NCBI GenBank assembly: GCA_036268055.1
Contig: DATAUW010000013.1
Span: 295,725 to 359,724 of the forward strand
Reading direction: 5' to 3'
DNA length: 64,000 nucleotides
From: Verrucomicrobiia bacterium
Lineage (GTDB): Bacteria; Verrucomicrobiota; Verrucomicrobiia; Limisphaerales; Pedosphaeraceae
Shown one piece after another: positions 8,625-17,617 of this stretch. The position numbers and the translations under genes were made by a program. Position 1 is the stretch's first letter, and the number at the start of each line of letters is the position of its first letter. The notes under the pieces are model-generated. The model did not search any database and had not been told where the DNA came from. It worked only from the letters and a program-made list of their open reading frames with translations.

Positions 8625-9104
8625 ATGAACAAAGCCCAGTTGCTCAAGCGCATTGTCGCCAGCCTGACCGATAACCTCAATGTGCTGGAAAAGGCCGCCC
8701 GCGCCTCGCATGCCGAAGCCACTCATGAAAGCAGCAAAGCCGAGAATAAATACGACACGCGCGGACTGGAGGCCGCCTATCTTGCTGGTGGCCAAGCGCG
8801 GCAGGCGCGCGAGATTCTCGATGCCATCAGAATTTACGAGAATATGGTAGCGAGAAAATTTGCCGCCGATGAACCGATAGATTTGACCGCTCTGGTCGAG
8901 CTTGAAATGGACAAGTCGCGTTCGAGCTATTTTATCGGCCCCAAAAGCGGCGGCTTGGAAATCGAATATCAAGGCAAGGAAATCCTGGTCATCACGCCAC
9001 AATCGCCGCTCGGCCAAAACTTGATGGGGAAACACAGCGGCGAGCGTTGGACGGCAAAAATGGGCGCGGCACAGGTTAAGTATCATATTGTGTCGGTAGA
9101 ATAA
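8625..9104 (+). CDS. GreA/GreB C-terminal-domain-like protein
   Basis: A 159-residue protein read from the ATG at 8625 (the frame is open further upstream, but that part overlaps the divergent kinase start and looks non-coding). The C-terminal part (GLEIEYQGKEILVITPQSPLGQNLMGKHSGERW) resembles the FKBP-like domain of transcript cleavage factors GreA/GreB, where ITPxSPLGxxLxGKxxG is typical. The N-terminal part (about residues 1-80) is helical, but carries HEEAKPEDKYDTRGLEA-like sequence (here ATHESSKAENKYDTRGLEA) instead of the Gre coiled-coil tip acidic pair. Such proteins are commonly annotated loosely as transcription elongation factor. A link to RNA polymerase is an inference; catalytic transcript cleavage seems unlikely. 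Confidence 0.75.
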   Translation: MNKAQLLKRIVASLTDNLNVLEKAARASHAEATHESSKAENKYDTRGLEAAYLAGGQARQAREILDAIRIYENMVARKFAADEPIDLTALVELEMDKSRSSYFIGPKSGGLEIEYQGKEILVITPQSPLGQNLMGKHSGERWTAKMGAAQVKYHIVSVE

Positions 9105-9165
9105 CTTTGTTGGCTTGGCGTTGAATCGCAAATCTCTTGTCCAACCGGGCGACATTGAGTATGTG

Positions 9166-11817
9166 ATGGCGATGGAACATCAAGGCAACCGGCGGTTGGT
9201 TCTTAAAACGGTAATCGGCCTATGGTTTTTTCTCTTCCTCGCCGCGCCGCTCGCGTTTGCGAACAGCCCTTTTATTTTTGCGTCCACTCCCGGAAAACTC
9301 CCCAAGGAGGTTGTGCCGCACCGTTACGAGATTCGTATCCAGCCGGATTTGGACAAACTCACGACTACTGGTTCTGTGATCGTGGATCTGGAATTCCTTC
9401 ATCCGGCTAGGGAAATTGTTTTCAACGTCAACGACCTTAAAATTACTAAAGCCACTTTGCTCGATCCGGAACCGGTCAACCTCCTGCCTCACGCCAATAC
9501 CAATAACCAGACCGTAGCGCTCAAACTTCCGCAGAAACATGCCGCCGGAAAAAGCCGCCTCGCGCTTGAGTTTACTGGTCGGATCGGTGAACAGGCTCAG
9601 GGTCTTTTCTATGTCAAATACAACGCGCCTTCCGGCAAAAAAATCATGCTCGGCACGCAGATGGAACCGACGGATGCCCGGCGCATGTTTCCGTGCTGGG
9701 ATGAACCGGCATTTCGCGCCACGTATCAACTCACCGCTGTGCTTCCGGAAAAATTCAAAGCGTTTTCCAATCTCCCGATTGAACAGGAAACGCCGGTTGC
9801 CAGCGGCTTGAAGGAAACTCGTTTTGCAACCACTCCGCCCATGTCGAGTTATCTGGTCGTGCTCGTGGCCGGTGAGTTGGAATCCATCAGCGATGAAGTG
9901 GATGGAGTGAAGATTCGCGTCGTCACCACCGAAGGGAAATCGGAGCAAGGCCGTTACGCTCTCGATGCCACAAAGAAATTGCTGCATTATTATAATGATT
10001 ACTTTGGCATCAAATATCCGCTGCCCAAGCTTGACCAAATCGCTATTCCCGGCGGCTTCGATGGCGCGATGGAAAATTGGGGCGCGATCACTTACAACGA
10101 AAGCGTTTTGCTCTTCGATCCTAAAACCAGTTCACCCGAAACGCAGCGCGGCATCTTCGTGGATGTCGCTCATGAAATGGCGCATCAATGGTTCGGCAAT
10201 CTGGTCACAACCGCGTGGTGGGACGATCTCTGGCTCAACGAAGGTTTTGCTTCATGGATGGAAAACAAGGCGACCGACCATTTCAATCCCGATTGGCAGA
10301 TGTGGCTCGCCGCTGCTTCGGATAAAACCGCCGTGATGAGCGGCGACGCGCACAGCACGACGCATCCCATCCAGCAGGCGGTCGCAAATGAAAGCGAGGC
10401 GAACGATGCCTTTGACAGCATCACTTACGAAAAAGGTTCGGCGTTCCTGCGGATGCTCGAAGCGTATCTCGGTCCCGATGAATTTCGCCGCGGCATTCAA
10501 CATTATCTTTCCGGACATCTTTATTCCAATGCCACCACGGCGGACCTTTGGGATGCCCTCGAAAATATTTCCGGCAAACCTATTCGCGCTATTTCCACCG
10601 GCTGGACGGAACAACCCGGCTTGCCGCTTGTGAGTGTGAAAGCAAAATGTTCCGATGGCCGCCAGGTTGTTTCTTTGGAGCAGCGCCGTTTTACTGTTCA
10701 GGATCCACATTCGTATCCGCTGCGTTGGGAAATTCCGATGACTCTCGTTTCCTCTGGCACCACGAACAAATATCTTCTCAAAGATAAAAGTGCCGAACTG
10801 CCGCTCGGTGATTGTTTGGCGCTGGTGAAAGCGAACGCCGGCGACACCGGCTATTACCGCGTCCAATATTCGCCCGCGCTCAACGAAAAGCTTTTGCAAA
10901 ATCTCAATTCATTCTCGGCGGCGGATCGGCTCAATCTTTTGAATGATTCCTGGGCGCTGGTAGAAGCAGGCAAAGCTAGTTCCGCTGATTATTTTGCGTT
11001 CGTCGGTGCATTGCGTGATGAACAAACTTTTGCGATCTGGGACGAAATTATTTCCACTTGTTACCTGATTGATGATTTGGAACAGGGACAACCGGGACGC
11101 AAGGCGTTCCAACAATTTGTTTGCTCGCTGCTGCGGCAGCCGTTTCAGGAAATTGGCTGGATGCCAAAAACGGGCGAGCCTTTCAATCAATCGCTGCTTC
11201 GCGGAAAAGTGATCGGCGCGTTGGGACACTTCGGCGATGCCCCGGTGATCGTCGAGGCCAAAAATCGGTTTGCGCAATTTGTCGCGACCCCCGATTCGCT
11301 GCCGCCATCGCTGCGGCCCGCCGTGTTGCGCATCGGCGGTCGTTACGCGGACAAACCCATTTATGATCATCTCCATGAGCTTGCCCGCAATGCCACCGGG
11401 ACGGAGGAACGCGAACTTTATTATGGCGCGATGGGCAATGCCCTGGACCCCGAACTCGCGCGTGAAACTCTCGCATTGTCCCTGACAAACGAAACCATTC
11501 CGCAGGAGGCAACATATTTTGTCATCATGGTCGCCACGCAAGGTGAACACAAAGAACTGGCCTGGAACTTCGCCCGCGACCACATGCCCGCGCTGCTGGC
11601 CAAGGTGGACGGGTTTAATCGCGATAATTATGTGCCATCTATTTTTGGCGCGTTCTCGGATGATTCGCGGGCGGAAGAGTTGCTGGCTTACGTCAAACAT
11701 CACGTCTCAGCGGACGCAGTCATGAAGGCGCGCGAGGCCGCCGAGGAAATCCGTTTCAAGGCGATGCTCAAAAAACGCGAACTGCCCGTCATTGATAATT
11801 GGGTCGCGACGCACTAA
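9166..11817 (+). CDS. M1-family zinc aminopeptidase, exported
   Basis: An M1 metallopeptidase of 883 residues from the ATG at 9166; a second in-frame ATG at 9172 is equally plausible, and an upstream TTG at 9115 is less likely. The N-terminus looks like a signal peptide (RRLVLKTVIGLWFFLFLAAPLAFANS), so it probably acts outside the cytoplasmic membrane. The exopeptidase motif GGFDGAMENWGAI is followed by the zinc site HEMAHQWFGN, with H336, H340 and the third ligand E359 in LWLNEGFASWME; E337 is the catalytic base. A C-terminal ERAP1-like helical domain fills the rest. The length is that of PepN/tricorn-interacting-factor enzymes. It removes N-terminal residues from peptides. The FKBP gene follows after 18 bases. 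Confidence 0.95.
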   Translation: MAMEHQGNRRLVLKTVIGLWFFLFLAAPLAFANSPFIFASTPGKLPKEVVPHRYEIRIQPDLDKLTTTGSVIVDLEFLHPAREIVFNVNDLKITKATLLDPEPVNLLPHANTNNQTVALKLPQKHAAGKSRLALEFTGRIGEQAQGLFYVKYNAPSGKKIMLGTQMEPTDARRMFPCWDEPAFRATYQLTAVLPEKFKAFSNLPIEQETPVASGLKETRFATTPPMSSYLVVLVAGELESISDEVDGVKIRVVTTEGKSEQGRYALDATKKLLHYYNDYFGIKYPLPKLDQIAIPGGFDGAMENWGAITYNESVLLFDPKTSSPETQRGIFVDVAHEMAHQWFGNLVTTAWWDDLWLNEGFASWMENKATDHFNPDWQMWLAAASDKTAVMSGDAHSTTHPIQQAVANESEANDAFDSITYEKGSAFLRMLEAYLGPDEFRRGIQHYLSGHLYSNATTADLWDALENISGKPIRAISTGWTEQPGLPLVSVKAKCSDGRQVVSLEQRRFTVQDPHSYPLRWEIPMTLVSSGTTNKYLLKDKSAELPLGDCLALVKANAGDTGYYRVQYSPALNEKLLQNLNSFSAADRLNLLNDSWALVEAGKASSADYFAFVGALRDEQTFAIWDEIISTCYLIDDLEQGQPGRKAFQQFVCSLLRQPFQEIGWMPKTGEPFNQSLLRGKVIGALGHFGDAPVIVEAKNRFAQFVATPDSLPPSLRPAVLRIGGRYADKPIYDHLHELARNATGTEERELYYGAMGNALDPELARETLALSLTNETIPQEATYFVIMVATQGEHKELAWNFARDHMPALLAKVDGFNRDNYVPSIFGAFSDDSRAEELLAYVKHHVSADAVMKAREAAEEIRFKAMLKKRELPVIDNWVATH

Positions 11818-11835
11818 ACTTATCCAAAATTATTT

Positions 11836-12153
11836 ATGAAAATTGAAAAACTTGCTACCGGCAACGGCGCCGCTCCCAAAATCGGCGATACCGTCACAGT
11901 TCATTATACGGGCTGGCTTACCGACGGCTCGAAATTTGACAGCTCGGTGGATCGCAATGATCCGTTCGCGTTTGTGCTCGGCACCGGCCAGGTTATTCAA
12001 GGCTGGGATGAAGGTGTGGCCACGATGAAGATCGGCGACAAAGTCCGCCTGACGATTCCTCCGGAAAAAGCCTACGGCCCCGATGGTTATCCGGGCGCGA
12101 TTCCGCCGAATGCCACGCTCGTCTTTGAAGTCGAACTGCTCGAAATTTCCTGA
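11836..12153 (+). CDS. FKBP-type peptidyl-prolyl cis-trans isomerase
   Basis: A 105-residue single-domain FKBP that catalyses proline isomerisation during folding. The fold signature is intact: [32 protein letters not shown] (hydrophobic pocket Tyr, Phe and Asp), then [29 protein letters not shown], then [16 protein letters not shown]. No signal peptide is present, so it should be cytoplasmic. It sits 18 bases after the aminopeptidase stop and could be read from the same transcript. It ends at a hairpin shared with the convergent alcohol dehydrogenase gene. Confidence 0.96.
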   Translation: MKIEKLATGNGAAPKIGDTVTVHYTGWLTDGSKFDSSVDRNDPFAFVLGTGQVIQGWDEGVATMKIGDKVRLTIPPEKAYGPDGYPGAIPPNATLVFEVELLEIS

Positions 12154-12155
12154 AC

Positions 12156-12178
12156 GATCACTCGCTCAAGGAGTGATC
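12156..12178. terminator. Hairpin between convergent FKBP and alcohol dehydrogenase genes
   Basis: Perfect 8-base arms GATCACTC (12156-12163) and GAGTGATC (12171-12178) with a 7-base loop. It lies just after the FKBP stop and overlaps the last codons of the leftward alcohol dehydrogenase gene. There is no T-run on either side, so it is a likely RNA-processing or bidirectional stop hairpin rather than a textbook Rho-independent terminator. Confidence 0.5.
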
Positions 12179-13194
12179 ACAACGCGCACGGCGTCACCGA
12201 ACTGTTCGAGGCGATCGAGCGTGTCGTTGATGGCTTTGGCGCTCAGCGGGACGGTTTGCGTGATGGCGCCGGACAGGTTCAATCGCCCGCGCGTGACCCA
12301 TTCCATCAGCCGGGGAATCTCCTGCGCCAGATGGTCCGAGACACCGATGATCTCTGCTTCCTTGTTCAAAATTTCGCCATAGGGCGCGATTTCAAGTTTC
12401 TGGTCGGTGATTCCCACCAGCAACGCGCGTCCCTTGATCGCAAGCGAACGCACAGCCTGTTGCATCGTCACGGGCAAGCCTATCAATTCCAGCGCCACGT
12501 CCACACCGCGACCATTAGTGAGCCGTTTGATTTCATTCACGGCATCAACACGCGACGCGTCCACGGGAATGGCGTCGAGTTTTTTAGCGATTTCCAATTT
12601 CGCGGGTTTGATGTCTACGGCGTAGATGGATGACGCTCCGTAAGCTCGCGCCAACTGCAATGCCGAAATTCCCAAGCCGCCCACGCCAAAAATCGCGACG
12701 GATTCGCCGGCCTTGAGACGCGCCTTGTTCAATGCGTGCAACGATGTTGCCGAAGAACACATAAGAATCGCGCCCTGTTCGTAGGGAATTTCATCCGGCA
12801 AACGAAAAACACTGCGCGCCGGGACGCTGATGAATTCCGCGTAGCCGCCGTCGCGATGTTTGCCGATCATTTGGCCAGTCGTGCAAAATTGTTCGTTGCC
12901 TTCGTTGCAATAGGCGCATTCTCCGCAGGTGACGAGATAATGCACGCAGACGCGATCGCCCGCTTTGAAGCGTGCGACACCCGCGCCGACCCATTCGACC
13001 ACACCCGCGACTTCGTGACCCAAAGTGAGCGGCAACGGTTGAACACTGGATCGGCCCGCGCGATAATGCGCATCCGAATGGCAAATGCCCGCCGCTTTGA
13101 CGCGCACGAGGACGTCTTGCGCGCCAACTTGTGGCAAGGGAATTTCCCGCTCCTCCAACGGCCTGCCGGGTGCAACGAGTCGGACTGCTTTCAT
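12166..13194 (-). CDS. Zinc-dependent alcohol dehydrogenase (MDR family)
   Basis: A 342-residue medium-chain dehydrogenase. The catalytic zinc ligands are visible as C38 (AAGICHSDAHY) and H60-E61 (LGHEVAGVVEWVG). The structural zinc site is C90, C93, C96 and C104 (TCGECAYCNEGNEQFC). The Rossmann motif is VAIFGVGGLGISALQLA, followed by YAVDIKPAKLE with the aspartate that favours NAD over NADP. It should oxidise an alcohol or reduce an aldehyde; the substrate is not deducible. It is followed closely on the same strand by no other gene and starts just 6 bases after folB, so folB and this gene probably share a transcript. Confidence 0.93.
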   Translation of the reverse strand: MKAVRLVAPGRPLEEREIPLPQVGAQDVLVRVKAAGICHSDAHYRAGRSSVQPLPLTLGHEVAGVVEWVGAGVARFKAGDRVCVHYLVTCGECAYCNEGNEQFCTTGQMIGKHRDGGYAEFISVPARSVFRLPDEIPYEQGAILMCSSATSLHALNKARLKAGESVAIFGVGGLGISALQLARAYGASSIYAVDIKPAKLEIAKKLDAIPVDASRVDAVNEIKRLTNGRGVDVALELIGLPVTMQQAVRSLAIKGRALLVGITDQKLEIAPYGEILNKEAEIIGVSDHLAQEIPRLMEWVTRGRLNLSGAITQTVPLSAKAINDTLDRLEQFGDAVRVVITP

Positions 13195-13200
13195 GCCGCG

Positions 13201-13545
13201 TTAGCTTTGAGTCCAACTCACCGAAACGTAACCCGGTTGTGGCAGGACAAACTTTTTCACTTCGATTGTCACACTCTCAGGATGAAATTCCGACTTCACC
13301 AGTTCGGCGACCGACACGGCGACCTTCTCGACGAGCTTCCAGTTTCTGCCATTGCCGTACTTCAAAATTTCCTGGGCCACCGCAAAATAATCTATCGTTT
13401 TGTTCAGCCGGTCACCCTGCGCCGCCATGTTGAAGTCGAATTCCATGTCCACCGTAATCAGCAGCCGCTGGGGTTTCGCGCGCTCGGCGTCGCTTATGCC
13501 GACACAGTAGTGAACTTCAAGATCAACGATTTTTATTCGGGACAT
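13201..13545 (-). CDS. folB: Dihydroneopterin aldolase family protein (FolB)
   Basis: A 114-residue T-fold protein that matches FolB, which converts 7,8-dihydroneopterin to 6-hydroxymethyl-dihydropterin in folate synthesis. Visible family features are the opening IKIVDLEVHYCVGISDAER, the middle LNKTIDYFAVAQEIL (the TIDY/VNYAE region) and the lysine-bearing end VTIEVKKFVLPQPGYVSV, where the glutamate/lysine catalytic region ends in a Pro-rich turn. The usual ANVGVxxxR motif near the end is less typical, so a pterin-binding relative cannot be excluded. folK lies about 39 kb away in this window, so the folate genes are dispersed here. Confidence 0.85.
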   Translation of the reverse strand: MSRIKIVDLEVHYCVGISDAERAKPQRLLITVDMEFDFNMAAQGDRLNKTIDYFAVAQEILKYGNGRNWKLVEKVAVSVAELVKSEFHPESVTIEVKKFVLPQPGYVSVSWTQS

Positions 13546-13605
13546 CGGATTACAATGAGTGAGTGCCGGAGAAATTCAAGCGCGGAAAAATTTCACGCGC
13601 GCTCG

Positions 13606-14670
13606 TCACGACATTTTCTGAAACGCTTCGAGCAAAATGCGCGTCGGCTGGTTGATCGGCATCTTTAACGCATCCGTGACTGTGAGCCATTTGAACTCGC
13701 GGGCTTCGTCGTTCAATTTGACATCAGGATGGCCGACACATTTTACGCTGTAATTGAGCAGCACGAAATGGGCATCGCGATAAAACTCCGGCGAATGGAT
13801 GCAATCCTGCACCAGCACGAAACGAATATCGGTGATTTCGAGATTCGTTTCTTCCTTGATCTCGCGACGCAGAGCGGCAAGGGAATCCTCGCCCCATTTG
13901 ATTTTTCCACCGGGAATACCCCAAAGGTTCGACCATTTATGCGTCCGCACCAGGATTACTTGTCCGGATTCGTTTAAAATCAACGCGCCCACCGTCACGA
14001 TGGGCATTAAATCCGCGCCACTCGGATGCACGGATTTCAAATTGCCGTTGTTGCGCTCAAGAATCGTTTGCAATTCGCCCAGATGTTCCACAATCAAATC
14101 GGGGGCGCTGGCGCGCAGTTGTTCCAGGTTATTGTATCCGGTCAGCACGGCGCATGAACCAATTCCGCCGTGTTTGGCCGTGTCAATATCATGCTGCATG
14201 TCACCGATAAATACAGTTTCTTCCGGGCGCAAATTATTTTCTTCCAGGATGCGATGAATCATCTTCGTCTTGTCCAACACCCCGACATAAGCGCGTTCAA
14301 GGTATTCTCCAAAACCCGTCGTCGCCGCTTGAACTTGGTAATGATCCTCATGCACCGTGCTTAGCAAAAAAGTGCGCCAGCCGTTTCGACGGCAAAACTC
14401 GAGAAACTCCCGCGCGTGCGGCAGCGCGACGACCGATTCCTGCGCCTGCCGGAAAGAACCGTGAAACCACACTTCCAATTCCGGGAGCGGAACGCCCGGC
14501 ACATGCCGATCGTAAAAAATCTTGAAGGGCAGGCAAAACTCCGCGCGAAATTGTTCCAGCGTCATCGGCTCGCGTCGGGCCTGCTCCAAAACATAATTGG
14601 TCGCGCGCCAGACCGCGGGCAAATCGTCCACGAGCGTTCCCGACCAATCAAAAATTATGTTACGAATCAT
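13606..14670 (-). CDS. HAD phosphatase-Nudix hydrolase fusion
   Basis: A 354-residue two-domain protein from the ATG at 14670; the frame is open to 14721, but the upstream codons look non-coding. Residues about 1-210 form a HAD hydrolase: motif I in IIFDWSGTLVDD (nucleophile aspartate followed by W-S rather than D-G), motif II in TFLLSTVHED, motif III and IV in VFIGDMQHDIDTAKHGG. Residues about 225-354 form a Nudix domain with the box GGKIKWGEDSLAALRREIKEET fitting GX5EX7REUXEEXGU. The fusion suggests sequential hydrolysis, for instance a nucleotide-sugar or NDP compound cleaved by Nudix and dephosphorylated by HAD, but this is inference. Replacing the usual D-x-D acid with D-W-S deserves attention. 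Confidence 0.88.
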   Translation of the reverse strand: MIRNIIFDWSGTLVDDLPAVWRATNYVLEQARREPMTLEQFRAEFCLPFKIFYDRHVPGVPLPELEVWFHGSFRQAQESVVALPHAREFLEFCRRNGWRTFLLSTVHEDHYQVQAATTGFGEYLERAYVGVLDKTKMIHRILEENNLRPEETVFIGDMQHDIDTAKHGGIGSCAVLTGYNNLEQLRASAPDLIVEHLGELQTILERNNGNLKSVHPSGADLMPIVTVGALILNESGQVILVRTHKWSNLWGIPGGKIKWGEDSLAALRREIKEETNLEITDIRFVLVQDCIHSPEFYRDAHFVLLNYSVKCVGHPDVKLNDEAREFKWLTVTDALKMPINQPTRILLEAFQKMS

Positions 14671-14758
14671 CGCGAAGAGTGTAGCGACGCCGCCTCGCGG
14701 AGCAACACCGAGAATTTTCACGCCTTGTCATCGCGCATGGTTTGACGTTCCCTAAGTT

Positions 14759-15325
14759 GTGCTCATTGCATTTAATAAACCTTACGGTGTACTCTCACAG
14801 TTTACGCCCGACGGTTCACCGAATCGTCCGCTGGCGGAATTTGGTTTTCCGAAAAATATTTATCCGATTGGGCGATTGGACGCCGATTCCGAGGGCCTGC
14901 TTTTGTTAAGTGATGAGGCCGCGTTGAATCAGAAGCTGCTTCATCCCACTCAGGCGCACGAGCGTGAATACTGGGTTCAAGTGGAAAACCTTCCCAATCC
15001 CGAAAGCCTGGCGCAGTTGCAAAAAGGATTAATCATCCAAGGCCATAAAACCCTCCCCTGCACCGCCCGCCTGCTCGAACCGCAACCGGAAATACCTGCG
15101 CGCATCCCGCCGATTCGCGAGCGCAAGACCATTCCAACCGCGTGGATTTCGATGGAACTGGTGGAAGGGAAAAACCGACAGGTGCGGCGCATGACGGCGG
15201 CCATTGGGCATCCCACACTGCGGCTGCTGCGGGTTCGCATTGGGAATTTTATTCTGGAAGATCTGCCGGTTGGAAAATGGAAACTGCTCTCAGATGCAGA
15301 ACGTAATGCGGTTCTTGGGCAGTGA
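14759..15325 (+). CDS. RsuA/RluE-family rRNA pseudouridine synthase
   Basis: A 188-residue pseudouridine synthase starting at a GTG (14759). It lacks an S4 domain and has the RluE layout: FNKPYGVLSQFTPDG, then the catalytic block YPIGRLDADSEGLLLLSDEA containing the catalytic aspartate in GRLDADSEG, and the C-terminal GKNRQVRRMTAAIGHPTLRLLRVRIG. It isomerises a uridine in 23S rRNA (RluE acts on U2457 in E. coli). The position is divergent from the HAD-Nudix gene across about 88 bases. Assignment to RluE rather than RluF/RluB rests on the absent S4 domain. Confidence 0.93.
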   Translation: MLIAFNKPYGVLSQFTPDGSPNRPLAEFGFPKNIYPIGRLDADSEGLLLLSDEAALNQKLLHPTQAHEREYWVQVENLPNPESLAQLQKGLIIQGHKTLPCTARLLEPQPEIPARIPPIRERKTIPTAWISMELVEGKNRQVRRMTAAIGHPTLRLLRVRIGNFILEDLPVGKWKLLSDAERNAVLGQ

Positions 15326-15502
15326 TTTCGATCTAAGAAGCAAGGCGGATAAAAACCATCGCTGCGCTCGTTTTAACATCGGAGGCGTTACAGCAGCACC
15401 ACCCGCCCGGCAACCGTTCACCATTATAAACTTTCCCGAAGATTTTAGTTGCCATCGCCTACAAATGAAGTCATATTGACTACAGTTGTAATTAACTGGA
15501 GT

Positions 15503-16603
15503 ATGCAGGAGCAAATTAATCACGGGTTCAATGGCGGAACGACGGGGGAATCCGCGCCGGAGGTTTTGGAGGACATCGTCCGCCGGGCTGAAAAAGCCTC
15601 AGCCAGCGATATTCATTTGCAAATGATGGGCCGCACCGCTCAGTTGTCCTTCCGTCTCGATGGGGTGATGGTTCCGGTAAGTTCGCTGGCCGAGCCGCTG
15701 GCGGACCGGGTCTTTGGCCGGATCAAATTTCTCGCACGGCTTAAAACCTATCAGGAGTCCCTGCCGCAGGAAGGCCGCATAGACAAGTCGGCCTTGAATT
15801 CTCGTAATGAGATTCGCGTCGCCACTTATCCGACTGTCACCGGGGAAAAGATCGTTTTGCGCCTGTTCGAGGCTTCGAGTGAAAAATCGTTTGCGGATTT
15901 GCGCATGCCGCCGGGCGTTTGCGCGGAACTCGAACGCTTTCTCAGGCAGATGTCCGGGCTGTTGCTGCTGACGGGGCCGGCGGGCAGCGGAAAGACCACG
16001 ACCATTTACGCGTGCCTGCGCCACCTGGCAAAGAGCGGCGGACGGCATGTCATCACGGTTGAAGATCCGGTGGAGCAAATCGTTCCCGGCATCATGCAGA
16101 CCGAGGTCAATGAAGCGCGCGGGCTGACGTTCGCGGTCGCCGCGCGGCATCTACTCCGGCAGGACCCGCAGGTTCTCGTCATCGGCGAAATTCGTGACGA
16201 AGAAACCGCGAACATCTCCATCCGCGCGGCGCTCACCGGGCATCTGGTCATCGCCACGCTGCACGCGGGTTCCTGTCGCGGGGTGTTTGAACGGCTTCAA
16301 CTTCTTTGCCCCGACCATTCCGCAACGGCGTCCGCCGTGGAATTGGTCATGAATCAACGGCTCGTTCGGCGCGTTTGCAATTCCTGTAAGGGCGCGGGTT
16401 GCATTGCTTGTTTGAAGACGGGTTATCAAGGGCGGATTCCATTGGTGGAATGGCTGCGAGTGGACCAAACCTTGCGCGATGCGATCCGCCGGAAAGAAGT
16501 TGAACGGATTTCGCCACAACAATCCCTTGAATCGTCGGTGCGCGAACTCCTGCGTTCCGGGGCCACCAACGAAGCAGAGTACGAAAGAATTTTTGGATTA
16601 TGA
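15503..16603 (+). CDS. GspE/PilB-like secretion ATPase, short form
   Basis: A 366-residue hexameric-type traffic ATPase that should drive assembly of the pseudopilus encoded downstream. Start is the ATG at 15503; an upstream TTG frame opening at 15449 is unlikely. The N2 domain (about residues 20-130, ASDIHLQMMG) and the C-terminal ATPase are present. Walker A is GPAGSGKTTTIYA (residues about 158-170), the Asp box lies near ITVEDPVEQIV, Walker B is VLVIGEIRDEETA and the His box is TGHLVIATLHAG. The zinc knuckle is compact (CNSCKGAGCIAC followed by GYQGR) compared with the widely spaced tetracysteine of GspE. The MshEN/N1 domain that docks to GspL or PilM is missing. The stop overlaps the next start as ATGA. 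Confidence 0.93.
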   Translation: MQEQINHGFNGGTTGESAPEVLEDIVRRAEKASASDIHLQMMGRTAQLSFRLDGVMVPVSSLAEPLADRVFGRIKFLARLKTYQESLPQEGRIDKSALNSRNEIRVATYPTVTGEKIVLRLFEASSEKSFADLRMPPGVCAELERFLRQMSGLLLLTGPAGSGKTTTIYACLRHLAKSGGRHVITVEDPVEQIVPGIMQTEVNEARGLTFAVAARHLLRQDPQVLVIGEIRDEETANISIRAALTGHLVIATLHAGSCRGVFERLQLLCPDHSATASAVELVMNQRLVRRVCNSCKGAGCIACLKTGYQGRIPLVEWLRVDQTLRDAIRRKEVERISPQQSLESSVRELLRSGATNEAEYERIFGL

Positions 16604-17577
16604 AATACGACGAATTTGCGTTTTTCAACCAGCAACTGGCCGCGATGTTGCGAGAAGGCATTCCGCTCGAGGGCGCGCTGGCGCAACTGTGCGTGAACCT
16701 GCGCGATGGTGAATTGCGCCGCGAGGTTGAAAGTCTCCAAGCCGATTTGCAGAGCGGCACACCGATCAAACAGGCGCTGGCGTTGCGCAAGCTGCCGGAT
16801 TTATATGTGGAGATGGTAAAGGTGGGCGTGGATGGCAATGACCTGCCGGGAATGTTGTTGATGCTGGCGGATTATTATCAGCGTGTGGATTCGACGTGGA
16901 CGCGCCTCAAGGGATTGATGGTTTATCCATTCATTGTGCTCGTCACCAGCTTTGGGCTTTCGTGCTTTTTTACTTATTTCGCCTATCACCTGATTGATTC
17001 GGGATTTTCCGGAATGATGGGAGTGCCCACGCCTCCGAGAATTTTCATCGGCATGTGGATTCCACCGATGGTGATTGGGACGTTATTACTGGCGGCAATC
17101 ATCATGATTTCTGTCCCGATGTGGCGGCGCAAATTGCGCTGGCGGCTTCCCGGTTTCAAGGAGGCAAAGCTCGCGCAGGTCGCGACCGCGATGGGACTGA
17201 TGCTCAAGAACGGCGGCAATCTCGGCGACGCTCTCGGCTTGGTCGAGCAAATGGAGCGAAACACTATCGCCAGTGGCGAGCTTGCGCGCTGGCATGCGCA
17301 ACTTGCGAATGGGCGCGGACAATTTTCTGAAATGGCGGCGGCCGGCCCGGCGTTCCCGCCGTTGTTTTTGTGGATGGTGTCTAACGCGGGCGAAGATCTC
17401 AGCGCGGGTTTTCGCCGGGCTGCGGAAATTTATCATGCGCGAGCCCTGCATCGGATTGATTTGTTTCTCTATGCGGCATTGCCCACGGCCATTCTTGGAT
17501 TGGGTGGAATGATTTGCCTACAAATTTTTCCGGTGATTAGAAATTTTCTGGTGATCCTTGGAGCGCTGAGTAGTTGA
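16600..17577 (+). CDS. GspF-like inner-membrane platform protein 1
   Basis: A 325-residue GspF/PilC-family protein. It begins EFAFFNQQLAAMLREGIPLEGALAQL, the first cytoplasmic T2SF helical bundle, which recurs in the second half as LAQVATAMGLMLKNGGNLGDALGLV. Three membrane segments are visible (about residues 105-128, 150-175 and 290-315), as expected for the family. It is shorter than the roughly 400 residues of typical GspF. It should form the inner-membrane platform that couples the ATPase to pseudopilin assembly. It overlaps gspE by four bases and is followed after 40 bases by a second, divergent gspF-like gene. Confidence 0.9.
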   Translation: MKYDEFAFFNQQLAAMLREGIPLEGALAQLCVNLRDGELRREVESLQADLQSGTPIKQALALRKLPDLYVEMVKVGVDGNDLPGMLLMLADYYQRVDSTWTRLKGLMVYPFIVLVTSFGLSCFFTYFAYHLIDSGFSGMMGVPTPPRIFIGMWIPPMVIGTLLLAAIIMISVPMWRRKLRWRLPGFKEAKLAQVATAMGLMLKNGGNLGDALGLVEQMERNTIASGELARWHAQLANGRGQFSEMAAAGPAFPPLFLWMVSNAGEDLSAGFRRAAEIYHARALHRIDLFLYAALPTAILGLGGMICLQIFPVIRNFLVILGALSS

Positions 17578-17617
17578 ATGAGCGCACCACCGCCAACTTT
17601 TATTTGCGTCACGCATT

